NCBI GenBank assembly: GCA_051867655.1
Contig: JBJDYV010000010.1
Coordinates: forward strand, 62,001-126,000
Source of the DNA: JAJPXI01 sp051867655
GTDB taxonomy: Bacteria > Bacillota > Clostridia > Oscillospirales > Oscillospiraceae
DNA: 64,000 nt
Direction: 5' to 3'
Part shown: one piece after another, positions 1 to 7,957 of the stretch
Position numbering within the stretch: position 1 is the first letter of the stretch
Layout of the letters: each line of letters begins with the position of its first letter
Notes under the pieces: generated by a model
The model's database searches: none
Seen by the model: the letters and a program-made list of their open reading frames with translations, nothing else
What the model was told of the DNA's origin: nothing
Translations under genes and position numbers: made by a program

Positions 1-275
1 CCATAGCCCTCGTAAGTAACGTTCTCGTAGTTGTCGCCGGCGCCGGCGCCCAGGGCCTTCTCGATGGTGCGCTTGATATTGTCGTTAGGCATGTTGACCG
101 CCTTGGCTTTGGCGATCACGGTGGCCAGGCGGGAGTTGTTGGCGGGGTCGCCGCTTCCGCCGGTCTTGACGGCCACGATAATCTCGCGGGCCACCTTGGT
201 AAAGGCCTGGGAACGCTTCGCGTCCATAGCCCCTTTAGTTTTCTGAATATTATGCCATTTGGAATGACCGGACAT
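1..275 (-). CDS. yebC: YebC/PmpR-family protein, 3' part outside window
   Basis: The N-terminal 91 residues begin MSGHSKWHNIQ, the hallmark opening of YebC/PmpR proteins, and continue with the family's basic segment (KTKGAMDAKRSQAF) and a NMPNDNIKRTIEKA helix. The family was long annotated as DNA-binding regulators, and members are now also linked to rescue of ribosomes stalled on difficult peptides; a cytosolic role is expected. The ATG at 275 is supported by an AAGGGAAGG ribosome site just upstream and by a sigma-A promoter at 308-336. The gene runs off the left edge, so about two thirds of the usual 240-residue protein is unseen. Identification is firm; the exact role here is not. Confidence 0.95.
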   Translation of the reverse strand, partial: MSGHSKWHNIQKTKGAMDAKRSQAFTKVAREIIVAVKTGGSGDPANNSRLATVIAKAKAVNMPNDNIKRTIEKALGAGAGDNYENVTYEGY

Positions 276-307
276 GATATCCTTCCCTTCTCAAAAATTC
301 GCTAAAT

Positions 308-336
308 ATTGTACCATAGGCTTTCGATCTTGGCAA
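308..336 (-). promoter_or_regulatory. sigma-A promoter of yebC
   Basis: On the minus strand TTGCCA (331-336) and TACAAT (308-313) are separated by exactly 17 bases, with the yebC start 33 bases beyond the -10 box. Prediction from consensus match only. Confidence 0.65.
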
Positions 337-339
337 GGG

Positions 340-1137
340 TCACAGATAAGAAAATACCTCTTTATGGCATTTAGAGAGCACAATTTCGACCTCCGGGAAG
401 CCCTCTTTCAGCCAGGAAGCCAGCACAGGGCATACCACATTCTCCGTGGGATAGTGTCCGGCGTCGATCAGATTCAGGCCCATGGCCTTTGCATCCAGAA
501 AGCCGTCATATTTGACGTCGGCGGTCACGAAGGTATCGCACCCGGCGGCCAGGACATCCTTCATGGAGCCGGAGCAGCTTCCGCCGCCCACGGCGACCTT
601 TTTCACCGGCCGTCCGGCATCCACATAGCGCACGCCGTTGGAGCCCAGCTTCTCCTTGACCGCGGCAGCGAATTCCACCAGGGAGACCGGTCCGCCGGGC
701 AGAATACCCACCTGCTCGATGCCGTAGGGCGTGCCGTCCTGATAAACGCCGTAGGTCTTCAGCAGCCTGGTATCGGTCAGGCCCAGCGCAGCGGCCAGGC
801 AGTCGTTAACGCCGCCCTTAGCCGCGTCCAGATTGGTGTGGGCACAAATGGCGGCGATATCGTTGGTAATGAGCGCCAGCAGCTTCCGGCCCAAAACAGT
901 CTCATCGGTAACGGACTTTGCACCATCCCAGATCACCGGGTGATGGGATACGATCAGCTCCGCCCGGGCTTCCGCCGCTTCCTTTGCCACTTCTTCCGTG
1001 ATGTCCAGCGCCACCAGAATACGCGTGACCTGCCGGTCGCTTCTGCCCACCAAAAAGCCCGCATTGTCAAAGCCGAGCTGGGAGCTGAAAGGCGCTTTTT
1101 TATCCAGGAAACAATAGACATCTTTTACCGCTGCCAT
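340..1137 (-). CDS. Nif3-like dinuclear metal center protein
   Basis: A 265-residue member of the Nif3/YqfO family (GTP cyclohydrolase I type 2-like fold). Visible signatures are SHHPVIWDGAKSV near residue 65, HTNLDAAKGGVND near 100, and the C-terminal DAGHYPTENVVCPVL segment, which supply the His and Glu residues that bind two metal ions. It is the short form, without the central PII-like insertion of Bacillus YqfO. I chose the ATG at 1137 because GGAG lies 8 bases upstream; a GTG at 1146 has no proper site. The gene overlaps the 3' end of trmK by 13 bases, a pairing common in Firmicutes that suggests translational coupling. The biochemical function of the family is still unsettled. Confidence 0.9.
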   Translation of the reverse strand: MAAVKDVYCFLDKKAPFSSQLGFDNAGFLVGRSDRQVTRILVALDITEEVAKEAAEARAELIVSHHPVIWDGAKSVTDETVLGRKLLALITNDIAAICAHTNLDAAKGGVNDCLAAALGLTDTRLLKTYGVYQDGTPYGIEQVGILPGGPVSLVEFAAAVKEKLGSNGVRYVDAGRPVKKVAVGGGSCSGSMKDVLAAGCDTFVTADVKYDGFLDAKAMGLNLIDAGHYPTENVVCPVLASWLKEGFPEVEIVLSKCHKEVFSYL

Positions 1138-1817
1138 GCATCCCACTCCTTTTTCATGGCGGTCAGGCCGTCCAGAATCTGAGCAGACCGCCCGATCGCC
1201 GCCTCGTCCCTGCGGGCGGCGGCACGCTGCCCCTCCAGGGCACGGCCCACCTTGGCGATCATGCGGTCCAGATACTCTCCCCGCAGCGGATCACTGCTCT
1301 GACGTCCGGCCAGCAGCTCCGCCGGTGTCAGCTTCTCCATCTGTCCGGCTTTGACCAGCATAATGGTGTAAAGTGTTTTATCTTCACAGGCTATACACTC
1401 TTTTTCGATGACATAGCCGTTCTCGAAAAGCCACTGGCGCAGGTCCGGCTGGGAGCTCATGGGCTGCAGGATCAGGGTGATCCCCTCCCCTTTTGTCCAA
1501 GGGGCATCCGCCAGAATGTTCGCAATGGTCTCACCTCCCATGCCGGCGATGGCGATGGTATCGGCCTCGTCCGTGCGCAGGCCGGTCAGGCCGTCGCACA
1601 GCCGGAAGTCCATCCGGTCGGAAACGCAATACTTTTCCGCCGTCTCCCGCGCCCGGTCCAGCGGTCCCTGCCGCAGGTCGGCGGCAATAGCATGGTCGAT
1701 CACGCCATTCAGGATCAGCCACACGGGCAGATAGGCGTGATCAGTACCGATGTCGGCAAAGCGTGCGCCGGGCGGCACCAGCTCCGCCGCCGAGCGCAGG
1801 CGGGGTGATAGCTCCAT
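1125..1817 (-). CDS. trmK: tRNA (adenine22-N1)-methyltransferase
   Basis: This 230-residue class I SAM-dependent methyltransferase of the TrmK family makes m1A22 in the D-loop region of tRNA. The SAM-binding motif I is FADIGTDHAYLP (about residues 24-35), followed by the family motif IAIAGMGGETIANIL near residue 93 and LQPMSSQPDLRQWL near 118. The start at 1817 follows GGGAGGAACGAAT; an upstream TTG in frame has no such support. It heads a two-gene unit with nif3. No promoter is visible in the short gap upstream, which is filled by the terminator of the preceding gene, so some read-through transcription is likely. Confidence 0.92.
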   Translation of the reverse strand: MELSPRLRSAAELVPPGARFADIGTDHAYLPVWLILNGVIDHAIAADLRQGPLDRARETAEKYCVSDRMDFRLCDGLTGLRTDEADTIAIAGMGGETIANILADAPWTKGEGITLILQPMSSQPDLRQWLFENGYVIEKECIACEDKTLYTIMLVKAGQMEKLTPAELLAGRQSSDPLRGEYLDRMIAKVGRALEGQRAAARRDEAAIGRSAQILDGLTAMKKEWDAWQR

Positions 1818-1846
1818 ATTCGTTCCTCCCAACCGCGTTACATTGG

Positions 1847-1876
1847 AAAAAGGAGCGGCAAAGCCGCTCCTTTTTT
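1847..1876 (-). terminator. Rho-independent terminator after DUF1858 gene
   Basis: Inverted repeat GGAGCGGC-aaa-GCCGCTCC with five A/T residues on both flanks, so the hairpin ends in a T run on either strand. It lies 14 bases beyond the DUF1858 stop and before trmK. Confidence 0.85.
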
Positions 1877-1889
1877 CACATTCAGAACC

Positions 1890-2096
1890 TTACTTTCCGG
1901 CGGCAATCAGGCCGTTGATCTGCTCCAGCAGGCTGTCAACGTCCACGCCGTGCACCATGCAGGCCTCCTCCACGGTCTCGCCGCGGGCGGAAGGGCAGCC
2001 CAGGCAGTGCATACCGATGGAGAGGAAAGCAGGGGCGGTCTCGGGAGCGATGTCCAGAATATCGCCGATGATGGTATCTTTGGTAATCTGAGCCAT
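1890..2096 (-). CDS. DUF1858 small protein
   Basis: A 68-residue protein that is all DUF1858: an N-terminal start of the type ITKDTIIGDIL, then FLSIGMHCLGCPSA with the C-x-x-C pair (Cys31 and Cys34), then an acidic helix VEEACMVHGVDVDSLLEQIN. Members occur alone or fused to hybrid-cluster and disulfide-oxidoreductase proteins and probably use the CxxC pair in redox or metal chemistry; the exact role is unknown. It has its own promoter (2129-2157), GGAGG upstream of the ATG and its own terminator, so it is a monocistronic unit. Confidence 0.88.
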   Translation of the reverse strand: MAQITKDTIIGDILDIAPETAPAFLSIGMHCLGCPSARGETVEEACMVHGVDVDSLLEQINGLIAAGK

Positions 2097-2128
2097 GGTT
2101 GAAAAACCTCCAAATTCGTACTGTCGGT

Positions 2129-2157
2129 ATTATACCCGAATATCAGCAGGAAATCAA
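2129..2157 (-). promoter_or_regulatory. sigma-A promoter of the DUF1858 gene
   Basis: TTGATT (2152-2157) and a perfect TATAAT (2129-2134), spacer 17, minus strand. The -35 box overlaps the last codons of fba. Confidence 0.7.
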
Positions 2158-3122
2158 GCCTTTCCGTCGCAGCCCAGCACGTTGACCAGCTTGTGCTTGA
2201 CCAGCTCCTTGAGGTTGGCGCGGGCGGGCTTCAGATACTCGCGGGGGTCGAACTTGTCGGGGTGCTCATCGAAGAACTGGCGGATGGTGCCGGTCATGGT
2301 CAGGCGCAGGTCGGAGTCAATGTTGATCTTGCACACGGACATGGAAGCGGCCTTGCGCAGCTGCTCCTCGGGAATGCCGATGGCGTCAGGCATCTTGCCG
2401 CCGTGCTCGTTGATCATCTTCACATACTCCTGGGGCACGGAGGAGGAACCGTGGAGGACGATGGGGAAGCCGGGCAGACGCTTGGAGACCTCCTCCAACA
2501 CGTCGAAACGCAGGGGCGGGGGAACCAGGATGCCCTTCTCGTTGCGGGTGCACTGGGCGGGCGTGAACTTGTAGGCGCCGTGGCTGGTGCCGATGGCGAT
2601 GGCCAGGGAGTCACAGCCGGTCTTGGTCACAAACTCCTCCACCTCTTCGGGGTGGGTGTAGGAGGAATCCTCGGCGGAGACCTTCACTTCATCTTCCACG
2701 CCGGCCAGGGTGCCCAGCTCGGCCTCGACCACCACGCCGTGGTCGTGGGCGTACTCCACCACCTTCTTGGTGATCTCGATGTTCTCCTGGAAGGGCTTGG
2801 AGGAGGCGTCGATCATAACGGAGGTAAAACCGCCGTCGATGCAGGCCTTACAGGTCTCGAAGTCAGGGCCGTGATCCAGATGCAGGACGATGGGGATATC
2901 GGGACACTCGATTACAGCGGCCTCCACCAGCTTGATCAGATAGGTATGGTTGGCATAGGCGCGGGCACCCTTGGACACCTGCAGAATCAGAGGGGCGTGC
3001 ACCTCTCTGGCCGCCTCGGTGATACCCTGAACGATCTCCATGTTGTTGACGTTGAACGCACCGATGGCATAGCCGCCATCATAAGCCTTTTGAAACATCT
3101 CTTTTGAAGTTACCAGGGGCAT
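2154..3122 (-). CDS. fba: class II fructose-1,6-bisphosphate aldolase
   Basis: This 322-residue enzyme splits fructose 1,6-bisphosphate into glyceraldehyde 3-phosphate and dihydroxyacetone phosphate with a catalytic zinc. The HLDHG motif (about residues 81-85) supplies the catalytic Asp and a zinc His; VEAELGTLAGVEDEV supplies metal-site residues; LAIAIGTSHGAYK carries a further zinc His; VLHGSSSVP and INIDSDLR bind phosphate and substrate. The start at 3122 is set by AAGGAG nine bases upstream; earlier in-frame Met codons have no site. It is divergent from the phosphofructokinase gene and shares its promoter region, so successive glycolytic steps may be controlled together. Confidence 0.95.
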   Translation of the reverse strand: MPLVTSKEMFQKAYDGGYAIGAFNVNNMEIVQGITEAAREVHAPLILQVSKGARAYANHTYLIKLVEAAVIECPDIPIVLHLDHGPDFETCKACIDGGFTSVMIDASSKPFQENIEITKKVVEYAHDHGVVVEAELGTLAGVEDEVKVSAEDSSYTHPEEVEEFVTKTGCDSLAIAIGTSHGAYKFTPAQCTRNEKGILVPPPLRFDVLEEVSKRLPGFPIVLHGSSSVPQEYVKMINEHGGKMPDAIGIPEEQLRKAASMSVCKINIDSDLRLTMTGTIRQFFDEHPDKFDPREYLKPARANLKELVKHKLVNVLGCDGKA

Positions 3123-3154
3123 AACGGACATCTCCTTACATTTGAAATCAAATA

Positions 3155-3183
3155 ATTTTACCATTTGTGATTGATAATTGCAA
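3155..3183 (-). promoter_or_regulatory. sigma-A promoter of fba
   Basis: TTGCAA (3178-3183), spacer 17, TAAAAT (3155-3160) on the minus strand. Its spacer contains the -35 box of the divergent pfp promoter. Confidence 0.7.
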
Positions 3184-3199
3184 GAGTCCATGTTATGAT
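3171..3199 (+). promoter_or_regulatory. sigma-A promoter of pfp
   Basis: TTGATA (3171-3176), spacer 17, TATGAT (3194-3199). Polymerase could not occupy this and the fba promoter at the same time, because they overlap back to back. Confidence 0.75.
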
Positions 3200-3241
3200 T
3201 GTAGCGTTAAATCTTGCAACTTTTACAGGGAGGTTATTCAT

Positions 3242-4486
3242 ATGAGTCAATTAAAAGGAACCTGCATCATCGGTCAGTCCGGCGGCCCCACCGCTGTCAT
3301 CAATGCCAGTGCCCAGGGCGTCATCCAGGCCGCGCTGGCCAGCGACAGCATCACCCGCGTGCTGGGCGCGGCCCACGGCATCAAGGGCGTTTTGGATGAC
3401 AAGCTGTACGACATGGGCCAGGAGGATCCTGCCGAGCTGGACCTTCTGCAGTATACGCCCTCCTCTGCCCTGGGCTCCTGCCGCTACAAGCTGGCCGATC
3501 CGGACAAGGACGACACCGACTACAAGCGCATTCTGGAAATTTTCAAGAAGTACGATGTGCGCTACTTCTTCTACAATGGCGGCAACGACTCCATGGACAC
3601 GTGCAATAAAATCTCCAAGTACATGCAAAAAGTGGGCTATGAGTGCCGCATCATGGGCGTGCCCAAGACCATCGACAACGACCTGTTCGGCACCGACCAC
3701 TGCCCCGGCTTCGCCTCCGCCGCCAAGTATATCGCCACCTCCTGCGCCGAGGTCTGGCAGGACGCCCATGTGTACGACACCGGCATGGTGACCGTCATCG
3801 AGATCATGGGCCGCCACGCGGGCTGGCTGGCCGGCTCCGCCGCCCTGGCCTCTCTGACCGGTTGCGGCCCCGACCTGGTCTACCTGCCCGAGGTGGACTT
3901 CGACATGGACCAGTTCCTGGCCGACGTGAAGGCCATTTATGACCGCACCGGCAAGTGCATGGTGGCGGTCTCCGAGGGCATCCACTACGCCGACGGCACC
4001 TTTGTCTCCGAGGGCGAGACCTCCGCCACCGACGGCTTCGGCCATGTGCAGCTGGGCGGCCTGGCTGTCCGCTTGGCTGAACGGCTCCAGCAGGAGACCG
4101 GCGCCAAAGTGCGCGGCATCGAGCTGTCCCTGCTGCAGCGCTGCGGCGCCCACCTGGCCTCCCTGACCGACATTGAGGAGGCCAAGATGGCCGGCCGCAC
4201 GGCGGTGGAACAGGCCGTCGCCGGTGTCACCGACAAGATGGTGGCCTTCTCCTGCACCCGCGAGGGCGGCAAGTACGCCTGCCAGCCCGCCCTGATCGGC
4301 CTGACCGATGTGGCCAACGTGGAGAAGAAGGTGCCCCGTGAGTGGATCAACGCCGCCGGCAACGGCGTGGAGCAGCCCTTCATCGACTATGTGCTGCCTC
4401 TGATCCAGGGCGAGCCCGACCTGCCCCGGGAGAATTCCCTCCCCCGCTTTGCCCATCTGAAAAAGGTGCTCACCACCGACATGTGA
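3242..4486 (+). CDS. pfp: pyrophosphate-type 6-phosphofructokinase
   Basis: A 414-residue phosphofructokinase of the PPi-dependent group. GQSGGPTAVINAS at the N-terminus binds phosphoryl donor, MGRHAGWLAGSAAL binds sugar phosphate. Two diagnostic positions point to PPi rather than ATP: NGGNDS (about residues 112-117) has Asp where ATP enzymes have the second Gly of GGDGS, and PKTIDND (141-147) has Lys where ATP enzymes have Gly. A reversible PPi enzyme would serve both glycolysis and gluconeogenesis. The ATG at 3242 follows AGGGAGG, and a further upstream reading-frame extension is not supported. It is transcribed alone and ends in a strong terminator. Confidence 0.93.
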   Translation: MSQLKGTCIIGQSGGPTAVINASAQGVIQAALASDSITRVLGAAHGIKGVLDDKLYDMGQEDPAELDLLQYTPSSALGSCRYKLADPDKDDTDYKRILEIFKKYDVRYFFYNGGNDSMDTCNKISKYMQKVGYECRIMGVPKTIDNDLFGTDHCPGFASAAKYIATSCAEVWQDAHVYDTGMVTVIEIMGRHAGWLAGSAALASLTGCGPDLVYLPEVDFDMDQFLADVKAIYDRTGKCMVAVSEGIHYADGTFVSEGETSATDGFGHVQLGGLAVRLAERLQQETGAKVRGIELSLLQRCGAHLASLTDIEEAKMAGRTAVEQAVAGVTDKMVAFSCTREGGKYACQPALIGLTDVANVEKKVPREWINAAGNGVEQPFIDYVLPLIQGEPDLPRENSLPRFAHLKKVLTTDM

Positions 4487-4510
4487 TCTGTCTTTCCGCA
4501 TTCGTGAAAA

Positions 4511-4547
4511 CGGGCGGCAGGGAATTTCCCTGCCGCCCGTACTTTTT
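4511..4547 (+). terminator. Rho-independent terminator after pfp
   Basis: GC-rich inverted repeat with arms ACGGGCGGCAGGG / CCCTGCCGCCCGT (4510-4540) followed by TTTTT at 4543-4547. Confidence 0.85.
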
Positions 4548-4555
4548 GGCCGCTC

Positions 4556-5773
4556 CTATTTCTGGATCTCACCCGCCCAGACAAAAGCATATTTGGCAAT
4601 GATAACCGCAATGACCTCGTTGATGATGGCCGCCGCGACGATCGTTCCCTGCACGATCGTCGCCAGGCTCGGGTCGATCCCGTTCAATGTGGTGGCCGCG
4701 ATCCCCGTGAACACAAGGGAAACGCCTGAGTGAGGCAGAAGCGTGAACCCCAGATATTTTGTGACCGTGTCCGGCGCTTTTACCAGCTTTCCCCCCAGAT
4801 AGGCGCACCCGATCTTACCCGCCGCGCGGGAAAGGATGTAGACGGCAGTAAACAGGCCGGCCCCGGCAATCAGGCGATAGTCAAGCGGCATTCCCAGATT
4901 GACGATGACCAGAATCAGGGACACATTGAGGATCGGCCGATACTTCTCCAGCACTTCCCCACTCTTTTCTTCCGGCAAAAAATTGACCAGCGCGGCGCTG
5001 AACGCCATCCCAAGCAGGATATAATTCAGCTTGAATGAGTGAAAAACGAGAACATCAACCACAATTCCGAACGCCGTGGAAAGGCAGAGGAAAAACAGCA
5101 GCAAAACAAAGTTTACGGTTTTGCTTTTTACCCTTTTCATAACCACGGACGCCGCAAATCCGACCCCGATCCCGATGACGAACGGGGCACAGACAGAGGC
5201 GATCACAACAAGAAATGATTCCGATTCCGCCCCCATAACCGAACTGATAATCGAAACGATGGAGAAAAACACCACCACGCCGATCACATCGTCAATTGCC
5301 GCCAGAGGAATGAGCGTTCGGGTCACGGGCCCGCTCGTGCGGTACTCATTTACAATGGAAAGGGCCGGTGCGGGCGCGGTCGCCAGAGCGATCCCGCCAA
5401 ACACAAATGCCAGGTATACCGGGATATCCATCCACAGAAAGATCACCGCAAAGACCAGCGATACGACCAGGAATGTGCCAAGGGACTGAATGAAGGTAAT
5501 CCCGACGATCTGTTTTCCCGTCTTTGCGAGCTTTTTAAAAATGATCTCCTTGCCGATCATCACGCCGGCAAAACACTCAAACACTTTGATGGCAATTCTA
5601 TACCAAAGGGCATTCAGGATCTCAGCGGTAACGACACCGGCGAGATAAGGGCCAAAAACGACCCCCGTGACCAGCCATCCGAGGATCGCGGGCAGCCTGA
5701 CTTTCGCCGCAATCTTCCCTACAACAGAGGCAATACAGACAATTCCAAAAACACGTAATACCTGGACAATCAT
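4556..5773 (-). CDS. cation:proton antiporter (CPA2-like)
   Basis: A 405-residue integral membrane protein with about 11-12 hydrophobic segments and the Na+/H+ exchanger fold. The IPLAAIDDVIGVVVFF segment near residue 160 has the paired Asp typical of the ion site of electrogenic CPA antiporters, and RLPAILGWLVTGVVFGP at the N-terminus is the usual first helix pair. It lacks the C-terminal TrkA-N domain of KefB/KefC. The start overlaps the stop of the TetR gene by four bases (ATGA), so the two are co-translated and the antiporter is probably the target of that regulator. Substrate (Na+ or K+) cannot be told from sequence. Confidence 0.88.
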   Translation of the reverse strand: MIVQVLRVFGIVCIASVVGKIAAKVRLPAILGWLVTGVVFGPYLAGVVTAEILNALWYRIAIKVFECFAGVMIGKEIIFKKLAKTGKQIVGITFIQSLGTFLVVSLVFAVIFLWMDIPVYLAFVFGGIALATAPAPALSIVNEYRTSGPVTRTLIPLAAIDDVIGVVVFFSIVSIISSVMGAESESFLVVIASVCAPFVIGIGVGFAASVVMKRVKSKTVNFVLLLFFLCLSTAFGIVVDVLVFHSFKLNYILLGMAFSAALVNFLPEEKSGEVLEKYRPILNVSLILVIVNLGMPLDYRLIAGAGLFTAVYILSRAAGKIGCAYLGGKLVKAPDTVTKYLGFTLLPHSGVSLVFTGIAATTLNGIDPSLATIVQGTIVAAAIINEVIAVIIAKYAFVWAGEIQK

Positions 5774-6252
5774 TTCAGTTTCCTCAACATTCTGATCAGC
5801 GCGTCAGGATCGACATGACTGCTCATCGCTTTTTCGAACGCGCCGTCTAAGATCAATTTATAAATTCCGGCCTCGGCGTCAGACATTGCAGGACATAGAT
5901 ACCCCTTGATCCGATTCCAGACATCCAGATGACGCTGCAAAGCAGATTCCCCGATCGCACGGTTCAGGCAATACTTGTTAAAAATCTCTTTTCGAACCAT
6001 CCGCGCGGAGTCAAAATAACAATGCAGCAGCTCCTCCGCCGAGGCGTTCCTCTGCACGAGCCGTTGGATCTCGTCATTTAGATCGGTATAGTATTTTTCA
6101 TACATCGCGGCAGCAAGTGCCTCTTTGGTCGGAAAATACTTGTACACTGTTTTCTTTGATATTTTCAGCTTTTCAGCCAACGTATCCACCGAAAAACGCA
6201 AGCCTTCCTGCTGCAAGCTCCGGATGGATTCTTCAATGATCTTGTCTTTCAT
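5770..6252 (-). CDS. TetR-family repressor
   Basis: A 160-residue TetR-like protein. The helix-turn-helix lies at residues 18-45 (FSVDTLAEKLKISKKTVYKYF), followed by the usual TKEALAAAMYEKYY helix; the C-terminal ligand domain is short and unassigned. The ATG at 6252 is adjacent to one arm of a perfect inverted repeat that overlaps its promoter, strong evidence for autoregulation. The ribosome site (GAGGA, 13 bases away) sits inside the repeat spacer, so a bound repressor or folded RNA would hide it. It is followed by the antiporter gene with an ATGA overlap. The divergent MATE gene may share its control. Confidence 0.88.
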   Translation of the reverse strand: MKDKIIEESIRSLQQEGLRFSVDTLAEKLKISKKTVYKYFPTKEALAAAMYEKYYTDLNDEIQRLVQRNASAEELLHCYFDSARMVRKEIFNKYCLNRAIGESALQRHLDVWNRIKGYLCPAMSDAEAGIYKLILDGAFEKAMSSHVDPDALIRMLRKLK

Positions 6253-6311
6253 TGGAAACAAATTATCCTCTTTTTGTTTCCAACTATAGCACACCCCCTC
6301 TTCGCAGTCAA
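6252..6311 (-). promoter_or_regulatory. TetR-gene promoter with palindromic operator
   Basis: Minus-strand promoter TTGACT (6306-6311), spacer 17, TATAGT (6283-6288). Downstream lies a perfect 11-bp inverted repeat, TTGGAAACAAA at 6252-6262 and its complement at 6273-6283, separated by 10 bases. The distal arm touches the -10 box and the other reaches the start codon, as expected for a repressor site. That the TetR binds here is inference. Confidence 0.75.
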
Positions 6312-6335
6312 GCTTCTGAAACCTCGCGCAAAGGC

Positions 6336-6364
6336 TTGACCTCGTCACATTTCGGGTGTAAATT
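6336..6364 (+). promoter_or_regulatory. sigma-A promoter of the MATE gene
   Basis: TTGACC (6336-6341), spacer 17, TAAATT (6359-6364), 20 bases before the MATE start. Confidence 0.6.
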
Positions 6365-6383
6365 ATAAGAAAACACCTTTGAA

Positions 6384-7823
6384 ATGAGTGAAGATATGTC
6401 GAAAAATAAGCTGATTGATTCAAAAAGTGACGAAGCTCGTCTGGACGCTCATCACAAAAAAATGACGGAAACACCCATCCCCAAGCTGGTCACCCGTCTT
6501 GCCATCCCCTCGATTCTCAGTATGCTCATCACATCCATTTACAACATGGCGGACACTTATTTTGTCTCTCAGCTAGGCACCAGCGCCGCAGGCGCCGTGG
6601 GTGTCGTCTTTTCCCTGATGGCGGTGTTTCAGGCGGTGGGCTTCACGCTTGGGACCGGCGCGGGCAATATTCTGGCCCGCCAAATGGGGGCCAAAGACTC
6701 CAAAGCGGCTAACTGCAGCGCCAGCACCGCCTTCTTTACCGCTTTTGCGATCGGCCTGTTATTCGCCGTTTTTGGGCATATCTTTATTGAAGACCTGATG
6801 CGTCTGCTGGGCGCCACCGAAACCATTCTTCCCTATGCTCTGGCATATGGGCGCTATATTCTGCTCGCGGCTCCCTTTATGTGCGCAACCTTTGTCATGA
6901 ACTGTCTTCTGCGCTGCGAGGGCAAGTCCTCCCTGGCCACCATCGGCATCTCCACCGGCGGCATCCTGAACATCATTCTGGACCCCATCTTTATTTTCGT
7001 ACTGGATCTAAAAACAGCCGGCGCGGCTCTTGCCACCGCTCTGAGCCAGCTCATCAGCTTTTTGCTTCTGCTTTCCTTCTTCCTCCTGAAAAAGAGCAAT
7101 TTGCGTCTGGGGATCACCCGGGTTGCCAGAACGCCGCATGTGTATGGGCGCATCATCCTTACCGGCCTGCCTTCCTTCAGCCGTCAGGGCCTCTCCAGCA
7201 TTTCCTCGATGCTGCTCAACCGTGCCGCCGGATTCTACGGAGACGCAGCCGTCGCCGCCATGAGCATTGTCTCTAAAATTGTCGCGCTCATCTTCAGCGC
7301 TACCCTCGGTTTCCTGCAGGGCTATCAGCCGGTATGCGCGTTCAATTACGGTGCCAAACGGTTTGACCGCGTCAAGAAAGCCGCCTTCTTCTCCGGCGCA
7401 GTGTGCCTGGCGGCCACGCTGCTGATCGGTGTGGGCTTTTTCCTGGCCGCTCCCCATATCATCACCGCTTTCCGGCGGGACGACCCCGCTGTCATCGAGA
7501 TCGGCACACTGGCCCTGCGTTTCCAATGCGTCGTCTTCCCACTCAGTACGATCAGCACCCTGGCAAATTTTTCGCTCCAGAGCACGGGCCAGTCTGTCCA
7601 TGCGCTCATTCTCGCTTCCTGCCGGCAGGGAATCTTTTTTATTCCTTTGATCCTGATCCTGCCCTCGGTGATTGGTCTGCTCGGTATCCAGATGACGCAG
7701 GCCCTAAGCGACGCCTGTACGGTAGCCATCAGCATTCCCTTCATGATCCATTTTCTGCGCTTACTGGACCGGAAACAGCAGCTTGTGGCGCAGGAACAAG
7801 CGACAATTCCGGCAAACCAATAA
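6384..7823 (+). CDS. MATE-family efflux transporter
   Basis: A 479-residue protein with 12 predicted membrane segments in two homologous halves, matching MATE (multi antimicrobial extrusion) exporters that expel drugs or metabolites with Na+ or H+. Typical features are the opening helix LAIPSILSMLITSIYNMADTYF, GTGAGNILARQMGAKD after helix 2 and GFLQGYQPVCAFNYGAKRFDR at the start of the second half. The upstream ATG at 6384 has little ribosome-site support; an ATG at 6396 (GAGTGAAG upstream) would shorten it by four residues. It is divergent from the TetR-antiporter pair, 131 bases away. The substrate is unknown. Confidence 0.92.
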   Translation: MSEDMSKNKLIDSKSDEARLDAHHKKMTETPIPKLVTRLAIPSILSMLITSIYNMADTYFVSQLGTSAAGAVGVVFSLMAVFQAVGFTLGTGAGNILARQMGAKDSKAANCSASTAFFTAFAIGLLFAVFGHIFIEDLMRLLGATETILPYALAYGRYILLAAPFMCATFVMNCLLRCEGKSSLATIGISTGGILNIILDPIFIFVLDLKTAGAALATALSQLISFLLLLSFFLLKKSNLRLGITRVARTPHVYGRIILTGLPSFSRQGLSSISSMLLNRAAGFYGDAAVAAMSIVSKIVALIFSATLGFLQGYQPVCAFNYGAKRFDRVKKAAFFSGAVCLAATLLIGVGFFLAAPHIITAFRRDDPAVIEIGTLALRFQCVVFPLSTISTLANFSLQSTGQSVHALILASCRQGIFFIPLILILPSVIGLLGIQMTQALSDACTVAISIPFMIHFLRLLDRKQQLVAQEQATIPANQ

Positions 7824-7838
7824 CGGGTATCCGCAAAG

Positions 7839-7883
7839 AATATGCCGCACGACGGGCCGCTCCCGCCGCGCGGCATATTTTTT
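7839..7883 (+). terminator. Rho-independent terminator after MATE gene
   Basis: AATATGCCGC (7839-7848) pairs with GCGGCATATT (7870-7879), with T residues continuing to 7883. Confidence 0.75.
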
Positions 7884-7904
7884 CCGAAAAAAAGATTTTA
7901 GTGG

Positions 7905-7957
7905 TTGACATCCAAAGAAAACTATGGTAATCTTATCGCAGTTAGTTTAAGCTAACT
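7905..7957 (+). promoter_or_regulatory. strong promoter with DtxR-like dyad
   Basis: TTGACA (7905-7910), spacer 17, TAATCT (7928-7933), followed at 7940-7957 by the 18-base dyad AGTTAGTTTAAGCTAACT (AGTTAG/CTAACT arms around TTAA, one mismatched pair). Placed at the expected transcription start, the dyad would block initiation. It resembles DtxR/IdeR-type metal-regulator sites (core TTAGnTTAnnCTAA); the assignment is inference. Confidence 0.6.

Noticed and set aside
2193..3107. Long open frames opposite fba, pfp, oppA and the secreted-protein genes
   Set aside because: They are antisense shadows created by high GC third positions; they have Gly/His/Leu-rich composition and no start sites or family resemblance.
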